DNA of 64,000 nt from Plasmopara viticola (lineage: Eukaryota > Oomycota > Peronosporomycetes > Peronosporales > Peronosporaceae), in assembly GCA_001695595.3 (NCBI GenBank), contig MBPM02000007.1:124001-188000 (forward strand), read 5' to 3'. The first letter of the stretch is position 1. Every line of letters starts with the position of its first letter. Positions 42,555 through 53,976 of this stretch are shown piece after piece. The position numbers were made by a program, and so were the translations under genes. The notes under the pieces are model-generated. The model did no database searches and was not told the origin of the DNA. It worked only from the letters and a program-made list of their open reading frames with translations.

Positions 42555-45500
42555 CTAATCGGAGTCGTCAGAGGAGTCGATAACGATCACGTTCCAAGAT
42601 TTCGCAGCTGGTTGCGCGCTTTTAGCGTCGGCTACTGGAACAGACGCTATAGTGGAGTCTTGATTCCTGTTGCCCTTGAAATGTCTTGTATTTGTAAGCT
42701 TAGCTTTCGCGGCTGCAGCAGCAGCTCGTACTGGTCTTTGACTACTTGAGCTTGAAGACACGTGTGGTTTCGTAACTTTACCACTGATGTTACCATCGTT
42801 CTTCTCGATTTCGAATCCTTTAGCACCTGAGGGTGGTGATGTCTTTCCCATGTCTCTGTCATCGGTGCTGCCACTTCCCTGCGTACTCTCGACTGCATCA
42901 CTGCCGACACTGCATGTCAGGATTGAGCGTGTATTTGTTGCCTCAATCTCATCGTGCTTGATCTGCTTAGCCCAAACTGCTCGTACACTTGAAGAATGAT
43001 ACGGATCCTCGAGCTGCATCAGTGCCGTCTCCTCTGCCGGCGTCAATCTCTGTCTGGCCATATTCAATTTGTCCGAGGTGAGCTCTACACGATACTTATC
43101 TCGTCGAAAAGCGTTGCTTTCGATCAAATGCCGCAAACGTACGGACGGCACAAAATACGGATCTTCATCTCGCATGCCCTGGATGTCTAGAATGCGGCGT
43201 CTAGATGCCGATTTTGGAACTAAATCCGATCGCGGAAGTGGCTTGTCAACAGCCTCGTTCGTGTCGTCATTGCTTAAGTCGATCAATCGTTCAGTGTGAT
43301 ATTTGCGCGCCTTGATAAACAAATCGCGACAAGCAAGTGCGAGTGCCATCACGTAGTTTTCTACCCAGCTAGAGCTTGGATAGGAATTTGTTGTATTGGC
43401 AGAATTAAATAGCGGGAGTTTCCAAACTGATGCCAAGTGGTCATCAAGTCCGTAGCATTCAACGCCTTGCAACAGCAAAATGTCGTGTCTTGGACTACTC
43501 CACCAAGCTGGATAATCTGTAGATGCTGACTGGACCCTGACAACGTGAGTTACTAATTCAACGAGCTGAGCTGGCGGTAAAACGAGGATTTGAGTTCGCA
43601 ACAGCCGAAACAATTTCACGCGGTGCAACAATCGTCGACACTGCGTGATCGTAAGGAGCCAAATTCCGCGCTTGCCACCCAAAATAGAAGTTTCTTCGAT
43701 ACAAGCACGGTTGCCCTCGCCGTCAGCACCTGCGCACAAGCGTTGACGGCAAATGCGCTCGAGATCTTGTGCTTCAGCCAAGAGTTCCCTTAACGAACAA
43801 TGCCCAATTTTAAGCAGACCATCTTGCAAGAAATAGCGCCATTTTTCATTGCGTTCACGCTCGTCTCGACACGTGCTGACATCGGGGATCCCGAATGAAA
43901 ATACGAGTTTAGCAAACTGGTTGCGCCGTAAGTTGTGGGCCGGCACGTTTGGTCTTTGATTTTGTGCTTGTTGAGCACATTGATGCTCGTGTTGACGTTG
44001 CAGTTGCTGCTGTAAATCGCGATGGAGCTGTTCCTGTCGAAAGTTCTTTGTGGAGATAACTTTTAACGCTGTATCAATCGTTGTCGCGGAAGGTGCAATG
44101 CGAGTAGCCTTTGCGGATGTCCACAAGTGTAGCAGCATTTTAATGCGCCGATTCAGGGTGGCCATAGTAGGCCACTCAGAAACTGAATAACGCATAGCAC
44201 GATCTCCAAACAGCGTCGTCGAGTCCACCATTTGAGTCGGGATAGCTCGTCCCTTTATCCACCCATCGCGATACACGTGCATCAAAAGCATGACATCATC
44301 CACACGAGAAATCCACCAAGGTGCTACCAGCTCAGGTGAGTTAACAGTGGGCAACGCTTTAAGGATCTGCATTGCCTGCTTTTGCTCATTCTCCACTTTT
44401 GGATGTATTCGCTCTGGCAATATTGGTATCTCCGCAGTACACCATCAGAGCTTCCATGCTGCTGTAAAGACTCTTTTTCATTATCAGCTTCGACTTTTCT
44501 GGAATGAGAAACACTCACACTACTCGTAGCGGTAAACTTCTCGTCATCCTTTTTGTCGCCCGGTGTTGGCAAATCTGTTGAGTCTTGGTTCTGTGTCACA
44601 TCATGCAGATCTTTCGAAAAATTGTTATCGGTCGGCACATTCTCAGAAAACGTATTAGTTGTAACCTCTCGTTTGGCAACTGTGGTAGGAGAATTTGCAT
44701 CGTTAGACTGAGCAGGAGAGGGCTTTTTATTTGCGACTGCCTCTGCGGCGCGCTCCCTCTCGATCGTTTCCTCGCTTTTAGTAGATACAGCTATCGCCAC
44801 TGACTGGGTTTGGTCAGTAGTTAAAGATACTTCGGCGTTCTTGTTGTCACTTTTGAGTCCACAATCTTTTAAAGCCTCAGCCACCACTCTTTGGGGCTTC
44901 TCTTCGTTAGGTGCAGATTCTATTGCTTCATTTTTCTTAACAGGCACTCCAACAGGTGAAGCTGGAAATGTGCCAGTCTCAATTATTTTTTGCACAATTG
45001 CTTCATTTCCAATAGTTTGCAAACGTTCAATAACGCTAACAAGCGCCGATGCTTTCTCAAATTTTCGCTGCACTAACTCGCTCAGTTTCCACATAGTGTC
45101 AATCTGTTGCAGTTTTATACGGAAACCACGCGCCACTCGGCTTTGATTTTCCGTAATCCATAGTCGTGGAAGAACCGCGACAGCCAGCATATTCGCAATT
45201 TGCATATCCTCCAGCATGGCTGAAAGAAAGGGGTAGCGACGAACCGATACGTACAGTTCATAAGCATACCGCTCAACTGGTGACGCATTTGCTGCAAGCG
45301 AAGAGGGAGCTGTGCTTGAGATCATGTACACTTGGCTAGGGTCCATTTCTAGTCCAATACGCTCAAACGTTGCCGCCGCCGTCGTCAAGCGTACCATTCC
45401 AGTGATGTATTCTTGAACGAATTGGCTTAGTTCTCGATCTGTATACCCTTCTAGTACTGAGGCATGGCGCTTCATGTCATCCCATCGCCCGTATCCAAAG

Positions 45501-48500
45501 GTCCCGACAAGCTCAGCAATTCGCTCTAAGTGATAATAAATCGGTAGCAACGGCGTCTGCGTACGTTTTTGCTTACCACTGGCAGCGGAAGCACCTTCTG
45601 TCATAGATGTGTCGATCGAGTCATCATCGTCATCATCATCCTCCTCCGAAATCACGAATTCTTCGTCTTTCAGAATTCCAAACTCCCGGGATATTTTTTT
45701 GCGGGAAGAGGCTTCATCCCCACTATCATCAATCATGTAGGCCTTGTCGTCATCGATGAGGTAAGACTTGACCTTGCGACGGCAACGCCGTTTTTGCAAG
45801 GGTGACGGTGTTGTTTTCTTCGGTTCCTCAACTCCATTTAGGCCAATCACCTTCGTCCAAAAATTCGGATCGTCAACGTCTACCTCTTCATCTGGATTAG
45901 TTGAACTCACAAAGGTCGCTTTAGAGAACGAGGACATAACGCTTTTATTTTCGTTCCCATCAACATTTCGAGTCGGATCATGCACGATAGTGTACTGCGG
46001 CTAAGAATATGGTCGATGCTTTCCTCACCAAATTGCCTGCTAGCTGCCTCAGCTTCACTGTCCTGCTCCTTAAACATTTCATAGGCTCCATGCTTCAGCA
46101 GATTCTCAATCTCCTCTTTCGACATCCGATCGTTGGCCTTGCTCGCTTTATTTGTTCCTGTAAGCTTTGCTACAGGGTCGTCATTCTTAATTCCTCCCAA
46201 AACTGCTTGATCTAGCCCAAGCTTCAATGAAGCCTTGTGAAACATATGCAACTCATACGTTTTTGCTGTAAGCAAACGGTATATTTTCACACTTTTCTTT
46301 TGGCCGATACGATGACAACGCGCTTGAGCCTGGAGATCATTTTGCGGATTCCAATCGCTATCATAAATAATGACGGTATCAGCCGCGGTCAAGTTAATGC
46401 CCACACCACCTGCACGAGTACTAAGTAGCATGATAAACGAGTTACTACCTTCTCGACAAAATCGATCAATCGCTGACTGTCTCTCGTTGCCCGTGATATT
46501 GCCATCAATACGCTCAAAATTATACCGACGCAGTGCTAGATAATCCTGAAGGATGTCCAGCATGATTTTGAACTGTGAGAAGATCAACACACGATGACCA
46601 GTGTCTTGAAGACGTGGCAATAGTTTGTCTAGAAGAACCAATTTGCCCGAAGTGTCCACAAGACTTTCGCGAATTTGGCGTTGGATCTCTTCTTTCGGCA
46701 CATCCGTTTGTTTCGCTAGCCGCTTCACCTCACGCTCCTCCACACCTTGGACGAGAAAAGGATGATTGCAGCACTTTCGAAGCTCCATTAAGACATTCAT
46801 CAAGCTGGGCGTGTCCCCTTTTTTGGAACCTCGAGAAAGAAAGTCTGTATTTTTCTCATAAATTGCGCGATAATATTGCTTTTGAAGCACGGTGAGTTCA
46901 ACTTCAATAATCGTTTCCTCCTTTGGAGCAAGCGACTTCTCCACATCCTCCTTCATGCGGCGGAGCAAGTACGGCTTAAGCTCCGTGTGCAAACGTTCGA
47001 CTTGTGCAGAATTTGTAAGCTCTCCAAAGCTGTCGAGAAAATTCTCCTTTGAAGAGAACTTATTGCTATCAAGAAAATTCAAAAGCACCCATAGCTCTTC
47101 TACATTGTTTTGAAGCGGGGTTCCTGTCAGAAGCAGCATATTTTCATACGTATACCTTGTATGCAAAATGTTAGACAGCTTGGAGTTTCGATTTTTCAGA
47201 CGATGCGCCTCATCCACGACCATCAACTGCCAATCGATCCGCGCCAATTTGTACAGGTCCGTCGCAGAGGCCATTTCGAACGTGGTGATCAGCACATCAA
47301 AACGATAACATTTGCGTTTCGGTCGCGCCATCGACCGTTTACTGTTGCTGCTCTTTTTGAGCTCATCAGCACGCACCAGTTCATCCTCCGATATAAAGAA
47401 TTCATAATTGTGCAACACGTCACGTGCTGCAGCGGATCCGTGGTACACAACGGCGTTAAGGTTGGTCCAGCTGTCGAATTCGCGCTGCCAGTGACCTAAC
47501 GTCGAAAGTGGGGCTACTACGATGATTGGTTGCGGTGTACGCTCCACGACAGCGAGGTGATTAATGTACATTACTGTCTGCACAGTTTTTCCGAGACCCA
47601 TTTCATCTGCCAGCATCGAATTACGTTTCTGGTACCAATTAAAAAGCAGCCAATTCACACCCGTGAGCTGATAATCACGCAGCTGGAAATTCTGCTCTTT
47701 TTTACACGGTGGTGGGGACTTAGCTGTGTAGCCCCTAAAGTTTTTGCGCTTATTCTGCGGCACCTGTTTCGCGAACGCGATCTTCTTGTAGCGCCTCGCT
47801 GCTCTGAGAATACGAGCATTGTATTGCTCCAGAGCCGCGTCATCGCCGACGTCATCTTCACGCTCCCACGTGATTTCGTCATAGGGAAGAGCCTTCCACT
47901 TCACTAAGAAGTACTGAAACTCGCCTTCACCTTTTGAAGATTCATCAGAATCGAAGTCATCAAGTGGCTCATCTTGAATATCAAGAATACGATCGACGCT
48001 TCGATACTCTGGATTAAAATATTCGTCTCCTTGTAAATCCTGACTGTAAAGAGCGCGAAGTTGTTTTTCACGAAACCGTTGTATTTTTCCTTTCGCGTTT
48101 TTTTCCGTCTCGAGTAACTCAGCTTCTGTTTGCCAGCTTGTATGCAAATACGAGAGCGTCTTCCATTTGATCAAAAAACGCTCTTCGCCGGCATCTTCTA
48201 TGTCATTTTCATCAATACACACCTTTGGTGCCTCAGATCCTTCGCTATCTGCCGTAGTAAAGTCACCGCCTACCTTGTGCTTGTATCCTACGGTTCGCAC
48301 TTCCTTTTGCTTTTCTTCTTCTTCATCGGGCAAATATATTGAGCAGTGGGTCAAAAAGCGAGTGTTTTTGTTCCAGCAGATTTTCTTCCACTCCCTTTGC
48401 GTATGCACTTCACAAGCCAGCACTTTGTCAATAATAAATCCACCCGACTCCGATTGCACTCTATCCGTAACCTCCACTTCGCTGTCTTCTTCAGAATTCG

Positions 48501-49184
48501 CCACACTAGATTCTGACAGAGAGTGCTTTGATTTTTTCAACCGCCGTCTTCTGTCTCGATTTAGCCTTTACGATTGGCTTCTCGTCCTCTTCGTCACTGC
48601 TCACGATAAAATCGTCGTCCGACAAGTCGATCACAGACTGCGTCGGTTTGCGTTTGCGGCCACTGCGTCGTCGACTCGAGTCCTCTTCTAATAAATTCTC
48701 ATCTTCCGACAACGCCTCTCCTTGGTCCACATAATCTCCCGTTCCGTCTTCATCCAATTCCTCGACCTTGTCTTCCTCCTCACCTTCGTCGTCTTCGAAA
48801 AGCTTGATAAGAAAAATAGCATTAATAAATATAATCTAAAAAAAAAGATGTTTTACTATAGTAAATATGGATACCTGAATCTGCCTGCTCGTTCTGCGTC
48901 GTCTCTTAGCTGGCCGCTCGATGTCAGGTGAGTCTGAAGAGTGATCGTCACTTATATGTAATCGCTTGTGTCTCGTATCTCGATTGAGTCTCCGCTTGAC
49001 GGTTGAATTCCCCACGGTGACCGCACTCTCGGGGCTGGAGCCCAAGAGCTCAATAGCTTCCAACGTCGCGTTGGTGGTGCCGTACGTCGACTGTATGGAG
49101 CAAATGGTTTTGTTACAATAGTGTGCAGCATGTATAAGCAGCTGCATGAATCAAGTGCACGTAGAGAGCCTTAGGACATACCAT
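42555..49184 (-). CDS. CHD-family chromatin remodeller (group III, CHD7/Kismet-like), four exons with two frame breaks
   Basis: Proposed exons: 49182-49184 (ATG only), 48875-49090, 44519-48802 and 42555-44429. Introns: 49091-49181 (GTATGT, TAAC branch site), 48803-48874 and 44430-44518 (GTGAGT, CTGAT branch site). The product is about 2,150 residues. Order: acidic/basic N-terminus; two chromodomains (FLIKWKTLSYLHTSW; FLVKWKALPYDEITWE); SNF2 ATPase with DEMGLGKTVQT, VVDEAHRLKN and LLTGTPLQNN; helicase C with RVLIFSQFKIMLDILQDYL and ARCHRIGQKK; then FSKATFV...VDVDDPNFWTK, the marker of the CHD6-9 group; a helical SANT/SLIDE-like part; WWISRVDDVMLL; and a Ser/Lys-rich tail. Such proteins slide nucleosomes using ATP at H3K4-methylated chromatin. 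The frame must shift at 48532-48537 (A6 run) and near 45990. Either these are sequence errors or real lesions, or unseen short introns exist. Confidence 0.85.
45965..46000 (-). other. Frame break in the CHD gene after the helicase domain
   Basis: The helicase frame reads EESIDHILSRSTLSCMIR and soon stops. The next frame enters as YTIVHD and continues to MSSFSKATFV and DDPNFW. CHD7-type proteins have ILLRRTHTITIE...STFAKASF here, so the two halves belong together. A gain of AC in GTACACTATC (or loss of one base) explains the shift. A 44-nt GTGC...AAAAG intron would also join the frames but is shorter than every other intron here. Confidence 0.7.
48532..48537 (-). other. Homopolymer frame break in the CHD N-terminus
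   Basis: The minus strand has six A in GTTGAAAAAATCAAAG. Reading five A joins ...RQKTAVEKSKHSLSESSVANSEED without interruption; with six, the upstream frame stops 11 codons later. No GT-AG intron of reasonable size corrects it. Confidence 0.65.
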
Positions 49185-49215
49185 GGTGGTCGACTTCCGT
49201 GCGCGCACTCAACTC

Positions 49216-49244
49216 AAGAGTGATTGTTTCAATGGTGTGATTGG
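49216..49244 (-). promoter_or_regulatory. CCAAT box and initiator of the CHD gene
   Basis: On the minus strand CCAAT (complement of 49240-49244) precedes TCACTCTT (49216-49223), which fits the Inr pattern. The putative +1 A (49221) is 37 nt before ATG 49184. Confidence 0.4.
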
Positions 49245-49682
49245 TTAAATTTCCACGTTAAAGGTCTAAGGGTTGTGCCTGCATAAAGCTAGATATTTAA
49301 GGCAATGTTTCGAGATTTCGAGGAGAAAGACGAAATGAATGGCGTGAAGCGACGATATATAGATGTTTGTATGCGGCATATTCTCCGTGCTAATTGTTAC
49401 AATGGCGTTTCTTCAAGAAGAGATGCAACAACAAAACAAGCCGTTAATTGCGATATGATTAATCACACACACGCGTAATTTGCACGGAAGTCTCAACGAT
49501 ATCGTTTCACATTACTATTTGCAGGGTTGAGCCCCAACATGATGCAAATCATGGATACAATAGGGCGTCAAGACGCCGTCCTGACCGCTCTGTCGCATTC
49601 TAGACGTTGCCAATTCCGGAAGGAAGTAAACATTGTACTCAAAACCACATAGAGCATCCCATTTTGCTACCAACTTCTTTAT

Positions 49683-49995
49683 TGTATCGTATTGTATTAC
49701 GTTATCGCGTTGCCGAGTTATACACGTGCTAGGCTCAGTCTGGCTAGTCCACGGCATAGAGTGGTGTCCGCACACGTCGGGTCTCGTTCGGCGGGCAGTG
49801 CAGCCAGCACCGAGGTCGTGAGGGTCTTCCATTATTTTGTTTAGCTCTGACTTGGCAAGAGCCCAGGTGGCGCCCTGGTGCTGGAGACCGTCACGTCGAG
49901 GGTGACCTGCAGATGCCCGAGAGCACCTGCCCAAAGCGCGCGAGCATTAAGCTCCCGCGCTTGGAAGGAAGGCGTCACCCCAACCTTTTTCAAGC
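49683..49995 (-). mobile_element. SINE-like repeat, copy 5
   Basis: Minus orientation, beginning GCTTGAAAAAGG with an (ACAAT)-type tail. A short candidate duplication, tctttat (49676-49682 and 50002-50008), is not adjacent to the right end, so the target site is uncertain. Several small deletions (for example in the GTCTCTAACGAG part) make it the most degraded copy. Confidence 0.85.
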
Positions 49996-52900
49996 TCAAG
50001 ATCTTTATGTTTTTTATATCCTAACAATCCCGAATTGGGCGAGATAATGGAACGGGTACACACAGCATTTGCACAGAAGAGGCGTGCAGGAAAATATACG
50101 ATCTTTCGCTAGAGGACCAACTTCTTTTCCCGGTCTTAAAAAAAATGAGGCTGCAGTCTTAGGCCTTATTTATTCGTACAAAATCTATCAGCTTAATCCA
50201 ACTTTCAATTTTTGATAAGCGACTTATTTCGCGACTGCGATTAAAATAGGAACTTTTTTTTCGTTAGATGGATTCTAAAAGCCACTCGATATGCAGATTG
50301 GTATAAAAAGCCACCATTGCTTTTAACTTCTTTTGAGTAAGTTAGCGTGAAAGCTCGGCTTCAAGTGAAAGATTGTTTTCCTCTCCCACTAAGACTAGGA
50401 TCACTAACCATAAAGTGCTTCAAGGGGTGATTCAGCTTAAAAAAAGACAATATCAGCTTAGTAGTGCCGCTCCGAACATCCTGCCTTTTCCATTCTGGAC
50501 TTTATCTTTCCTATACAACCGACCTCGCGCAATAATCGATTGTGCCGCCAAAGCGTATTGCTTTGTATGAGGCTTTTGATGCATTGCACAGGTTGGAAGT
50601 TTCTCGCTTTGTCTTCTTGATATGTAAATGTTATAAAATATACCACTATTGTGGGAGTCTTTACATCGTGCGTAATATATGAACATCTGAGGAGAAACGC
50701 TAGGTTCTGAGATAAAGGTACTAGAGTGAGAAGCCTGTATGGGGCTCTCTTCAAGCAAGGTCTTGACTCTGTCTGAAATTTAAAAGAGTCGAGCCACAAT
50801 CCAAACTTAGCAATCTGAGTAAACCGTTTTATCACAGTAATTGGGAAGTGACTAATATGATGTGCAAAAGCTCAAATTAAAATTTAATTTAGCTACTTCT
50901 TCAGAAGAAAAATGCACTTTACTGTGGCAAAAGTGTGACTACAATACTTCTCCGTTACATGCGCACCATTCTGACCTGCCGTTTCAATTCACATCACAGC
51001 AGCAGCCGAAGCTCCAGCGCTATGATCGGATCTACTCAATTAATTTTGTAAAAAAGAAGAGGCAGTTATATAGATTGGGTATGCAACAGCAGCACAAAAC
51101 TCCTGTAGCATATTACGTACGAAATTTTAGCAATCTCTTAAGTACCAGGAGGTGCCTCAGTGCTTGATATGCTCGACTGTCGACGCTCCGACTCCGCCAG
51201 AGATGATAGGCACAATACGAGGTAAAGCCAATTGTTCGTGACTTCGCAAATTCGAGACTTTGGCGAATTCCTTTACCTCTCCTATTTTCAAAGCACCCTT
51301 ATTCGAGAGTGCACATATGAAAGCGATACCTTTTTACAAAAATCACAGCTAAGAACTTTTTAAAGCCAAGTGTGTAGAAATTTTACGCTTAAAATCGTGC
51401 CAAAGTCGTACAAGGTACATGTTTATGGACTCGCAGTTCAGCTAGATCAAATATGCGACCGTAATTGGAGGAAATGTCTTTAATTTTTTTTAAACTATAA
51501 ACCGGTGTCGCGGTCCGCCAGATTTTGATTGCTTGTTTGTCTAAAAGCCTAAGGTAAGACTTGCACCCAAAATTTAAGTTGAACTTTGCTCAAATTTCTA
51601 GATAATTCCCCTTTGAAGTAATATCTTACTATAAAATTTAGCATAGTAACGCTTATCAGACAAGACTAGCACTGATCATCAGACGATGGACTGCTAGTTT
51701 GATCACGTGACTTATACAACACAACATGATACTTGTGTTACAGACACTAAGATCGTGTAACCTCGTTCATCCAAACTTTGGACTCCGTAAGTTCATACAA
51801 CTCAAAAATAGTGTTTGAAAATTGCTATTGACCCGACATCGTCGTTGTCACTGGTGAAAGCCAGCTCGTCAAATCAGTTGAAAGCTTACTGTAACGCACA
51901 GTCCCAGCAAAAAATATTGAAGTGCATCGTCAGGACCTGATACAGCCACTCTTGAATGGTGAGCCAAGCTCACAAAGTTAATGTGCCACGCGGTAAAGTT
52001 GCATAAACACGCTATATTGTCTAAGAACATCTTAGAGCACACTCACGTCTCCGATGTGCGAGTAAAGCGGTACATCCGCTACGAGATTTCTAAGCTAAAT
52101 AACTATGTCGTCTACCCAGCGGACGATTTTGGTCTGCTTCCATGAGCACTTAACCTGCGGCAGTCATCAAGGGCTTAGAGATAAGCTCTATCCGTGGCCT
52201 TGACGCTTTTAATTGTAGAGGCTAGAAGCACAATTTTGCAGAAGATGCTGATCGCTAAGAAGTAAAAGATTTCTCAATATTAAAATCTTATTGAAGTGAG
52301 ATTTTTAAGTTTCTGGGATTTTCAGGATTGAGGATATGCCATTCACTTCAACAAATACAGACTCACCGAATGAGGTCGTCGAGCGATAATGCCATTAACG
52401 TTTTTGTGGCCCTCGCTCTGTTCATCTAAAGAGGTTGAAGAGATCGATATCTTAGCATTGTGCGGCCTAGTACGTGCTCTTTGCTTTGATGTCGCACATG
52501 ACCGGCGTCTGGGGGCATACCCGAAGTGTTGGCAAATAAAATTGCATACGACCTCGACTGTCTCACTATTGTCGCAGCCTAGTACTCCCAAGTATTGACG
52601 AATAAATTCCAGAATTTTGATTGCTTAGTTTTATTGCATCATTTCGCGAGAAAGTCGCGGAACTCGCGCCCCTCGAGACAAAAAATGTAGCACTTCATGC
52701 ATAGAACTAGTTTTCGGGTCAGATTTTGAGTCGGCTTATGTGTCTGCAACAAGAGTCATAGTACAGCTTGAGTAGGCCCGTGCAGAGCCCTAGGCGTGCT
52801 AGCATTTGTTAAAAGGGTCAAATTCATCAGCCAAATCTTATTTAACCTATTGCAATAAAGGGTGCAATAAAGCTTGTGCGCAGTTAATTCTTAGAGACAG

Positions 52901-53739
52901 CAGTGCCTGCATTTATAGGTGAAATTTTAGCACTTAATGATTGAGATCTTCAAAATTAACTTTTTGATCATTAAACGGATCTCTATCACGATTGTGTCGT
53001 AAGATACCAAATTTCAGCGTAAGTCTTCGACGTGATCTTCTATGAGAGCAAAATTTAGCAAGCCAGCCATAAATTTTTTTTTCCTCATCGAGCTTAGATC
53101 CGTACTGTGGTGCCGTTAAGAGAGCGCGAGAGTTTGCCATCCCACTAACGTAGAGCACCATGCCGACTGTTGAGGCATACACGACATTGTTCATATGGAA
53201 CACAATGAGTGCCTGACGTCCCGCACTTACACTACGTAGAACGGCTCAGTCAACGCGATCCATTCGATCTATCGGCTTATTAGTTTGTGAATTTTTGCTA
53301 GGGGAATGTCCAGACTAGCGCCAAAAAAACCAAGATATTCTTTCAAAAAGAGCTCGTAAAGTGGTTGTCTTGATCCGGACATTTTAGTCTAAGAGGCCAT
53401 GTTGTCCGACACAGCGCTAATGTTTCGGCGTCGTTGACCGTGGCACTAAGTAAACTAATTCTCCAATCGGCTAGCAAAAACTTCAACATCAGTGTTGCAT
53501 GTCAACTCCCTCCGCAAGCCAATCTCCAATCACACTTTTTGTTCTGCTAGCAACAAAATGCCACTTGCAAGCTCTTCAATGGTGCGACCGCATTTGGCAA
53601 AATGACATTCTTGTCCTACAATGTATCATAAAATGAGCATTTGCAAACGTCAGTAACGATTTCCGTATACTTGAAACAGCTCTTGCTAAATTGCATAAAG
53701 CGCGAGAGACTTGTGCCCGAAAAATCATTATTTGCTTGC

Positions 53740-53976
53740 TCAACTTGCTGGCTGGTACCCAATCGTACAAGCCAAATAAGTTCCAAATGCACCATCTTGA
53801 TAAGGCCCTGTGATATAGTCAAGACTTATGGACTCCTGACAGTCTGCCGGTATGAGAAGACCCGGCAAAAGAGTCTTTGTGTAAGCCGCAAATTTGACCC
53901 TCTGGCATTTTTCTCTCAGCCCAAGTGATCGCTTATGGGACATTAAAGCTTTATGAACATGTAAAAGAATTCGCAC
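53740..53976 (-). pseudogene. Ty3/gypsy integrase relic
   Basis: The frame contains CQRVKFAAYTKTLLPGLLIP followed by CQESISLDYITGPYQDG. This parallels the gypsy integrase zinc-motif end and the first catalytic Asp (CQR.K......GLL.PLPIP....WESISLDFITGLP). The rest of the domain is not traceable. Confidence 0.5.

Noticed and set aside
45940..45985. 44-nt intron (GTGC...AAAAG) joining the CHD frames
   Set aside because: It restores the frame, but it is far shorter than the 68-91 nt introns here, has a poor pyrimidine tract, and would delete the YTIVHD segment that aligns with CHD7.
52934..53203. Copia RNase H-like VVYASTVGMVLYVSG
   Set aside because: Resemblance is limited to about 10 residues and no neighbouring copia motif follows.
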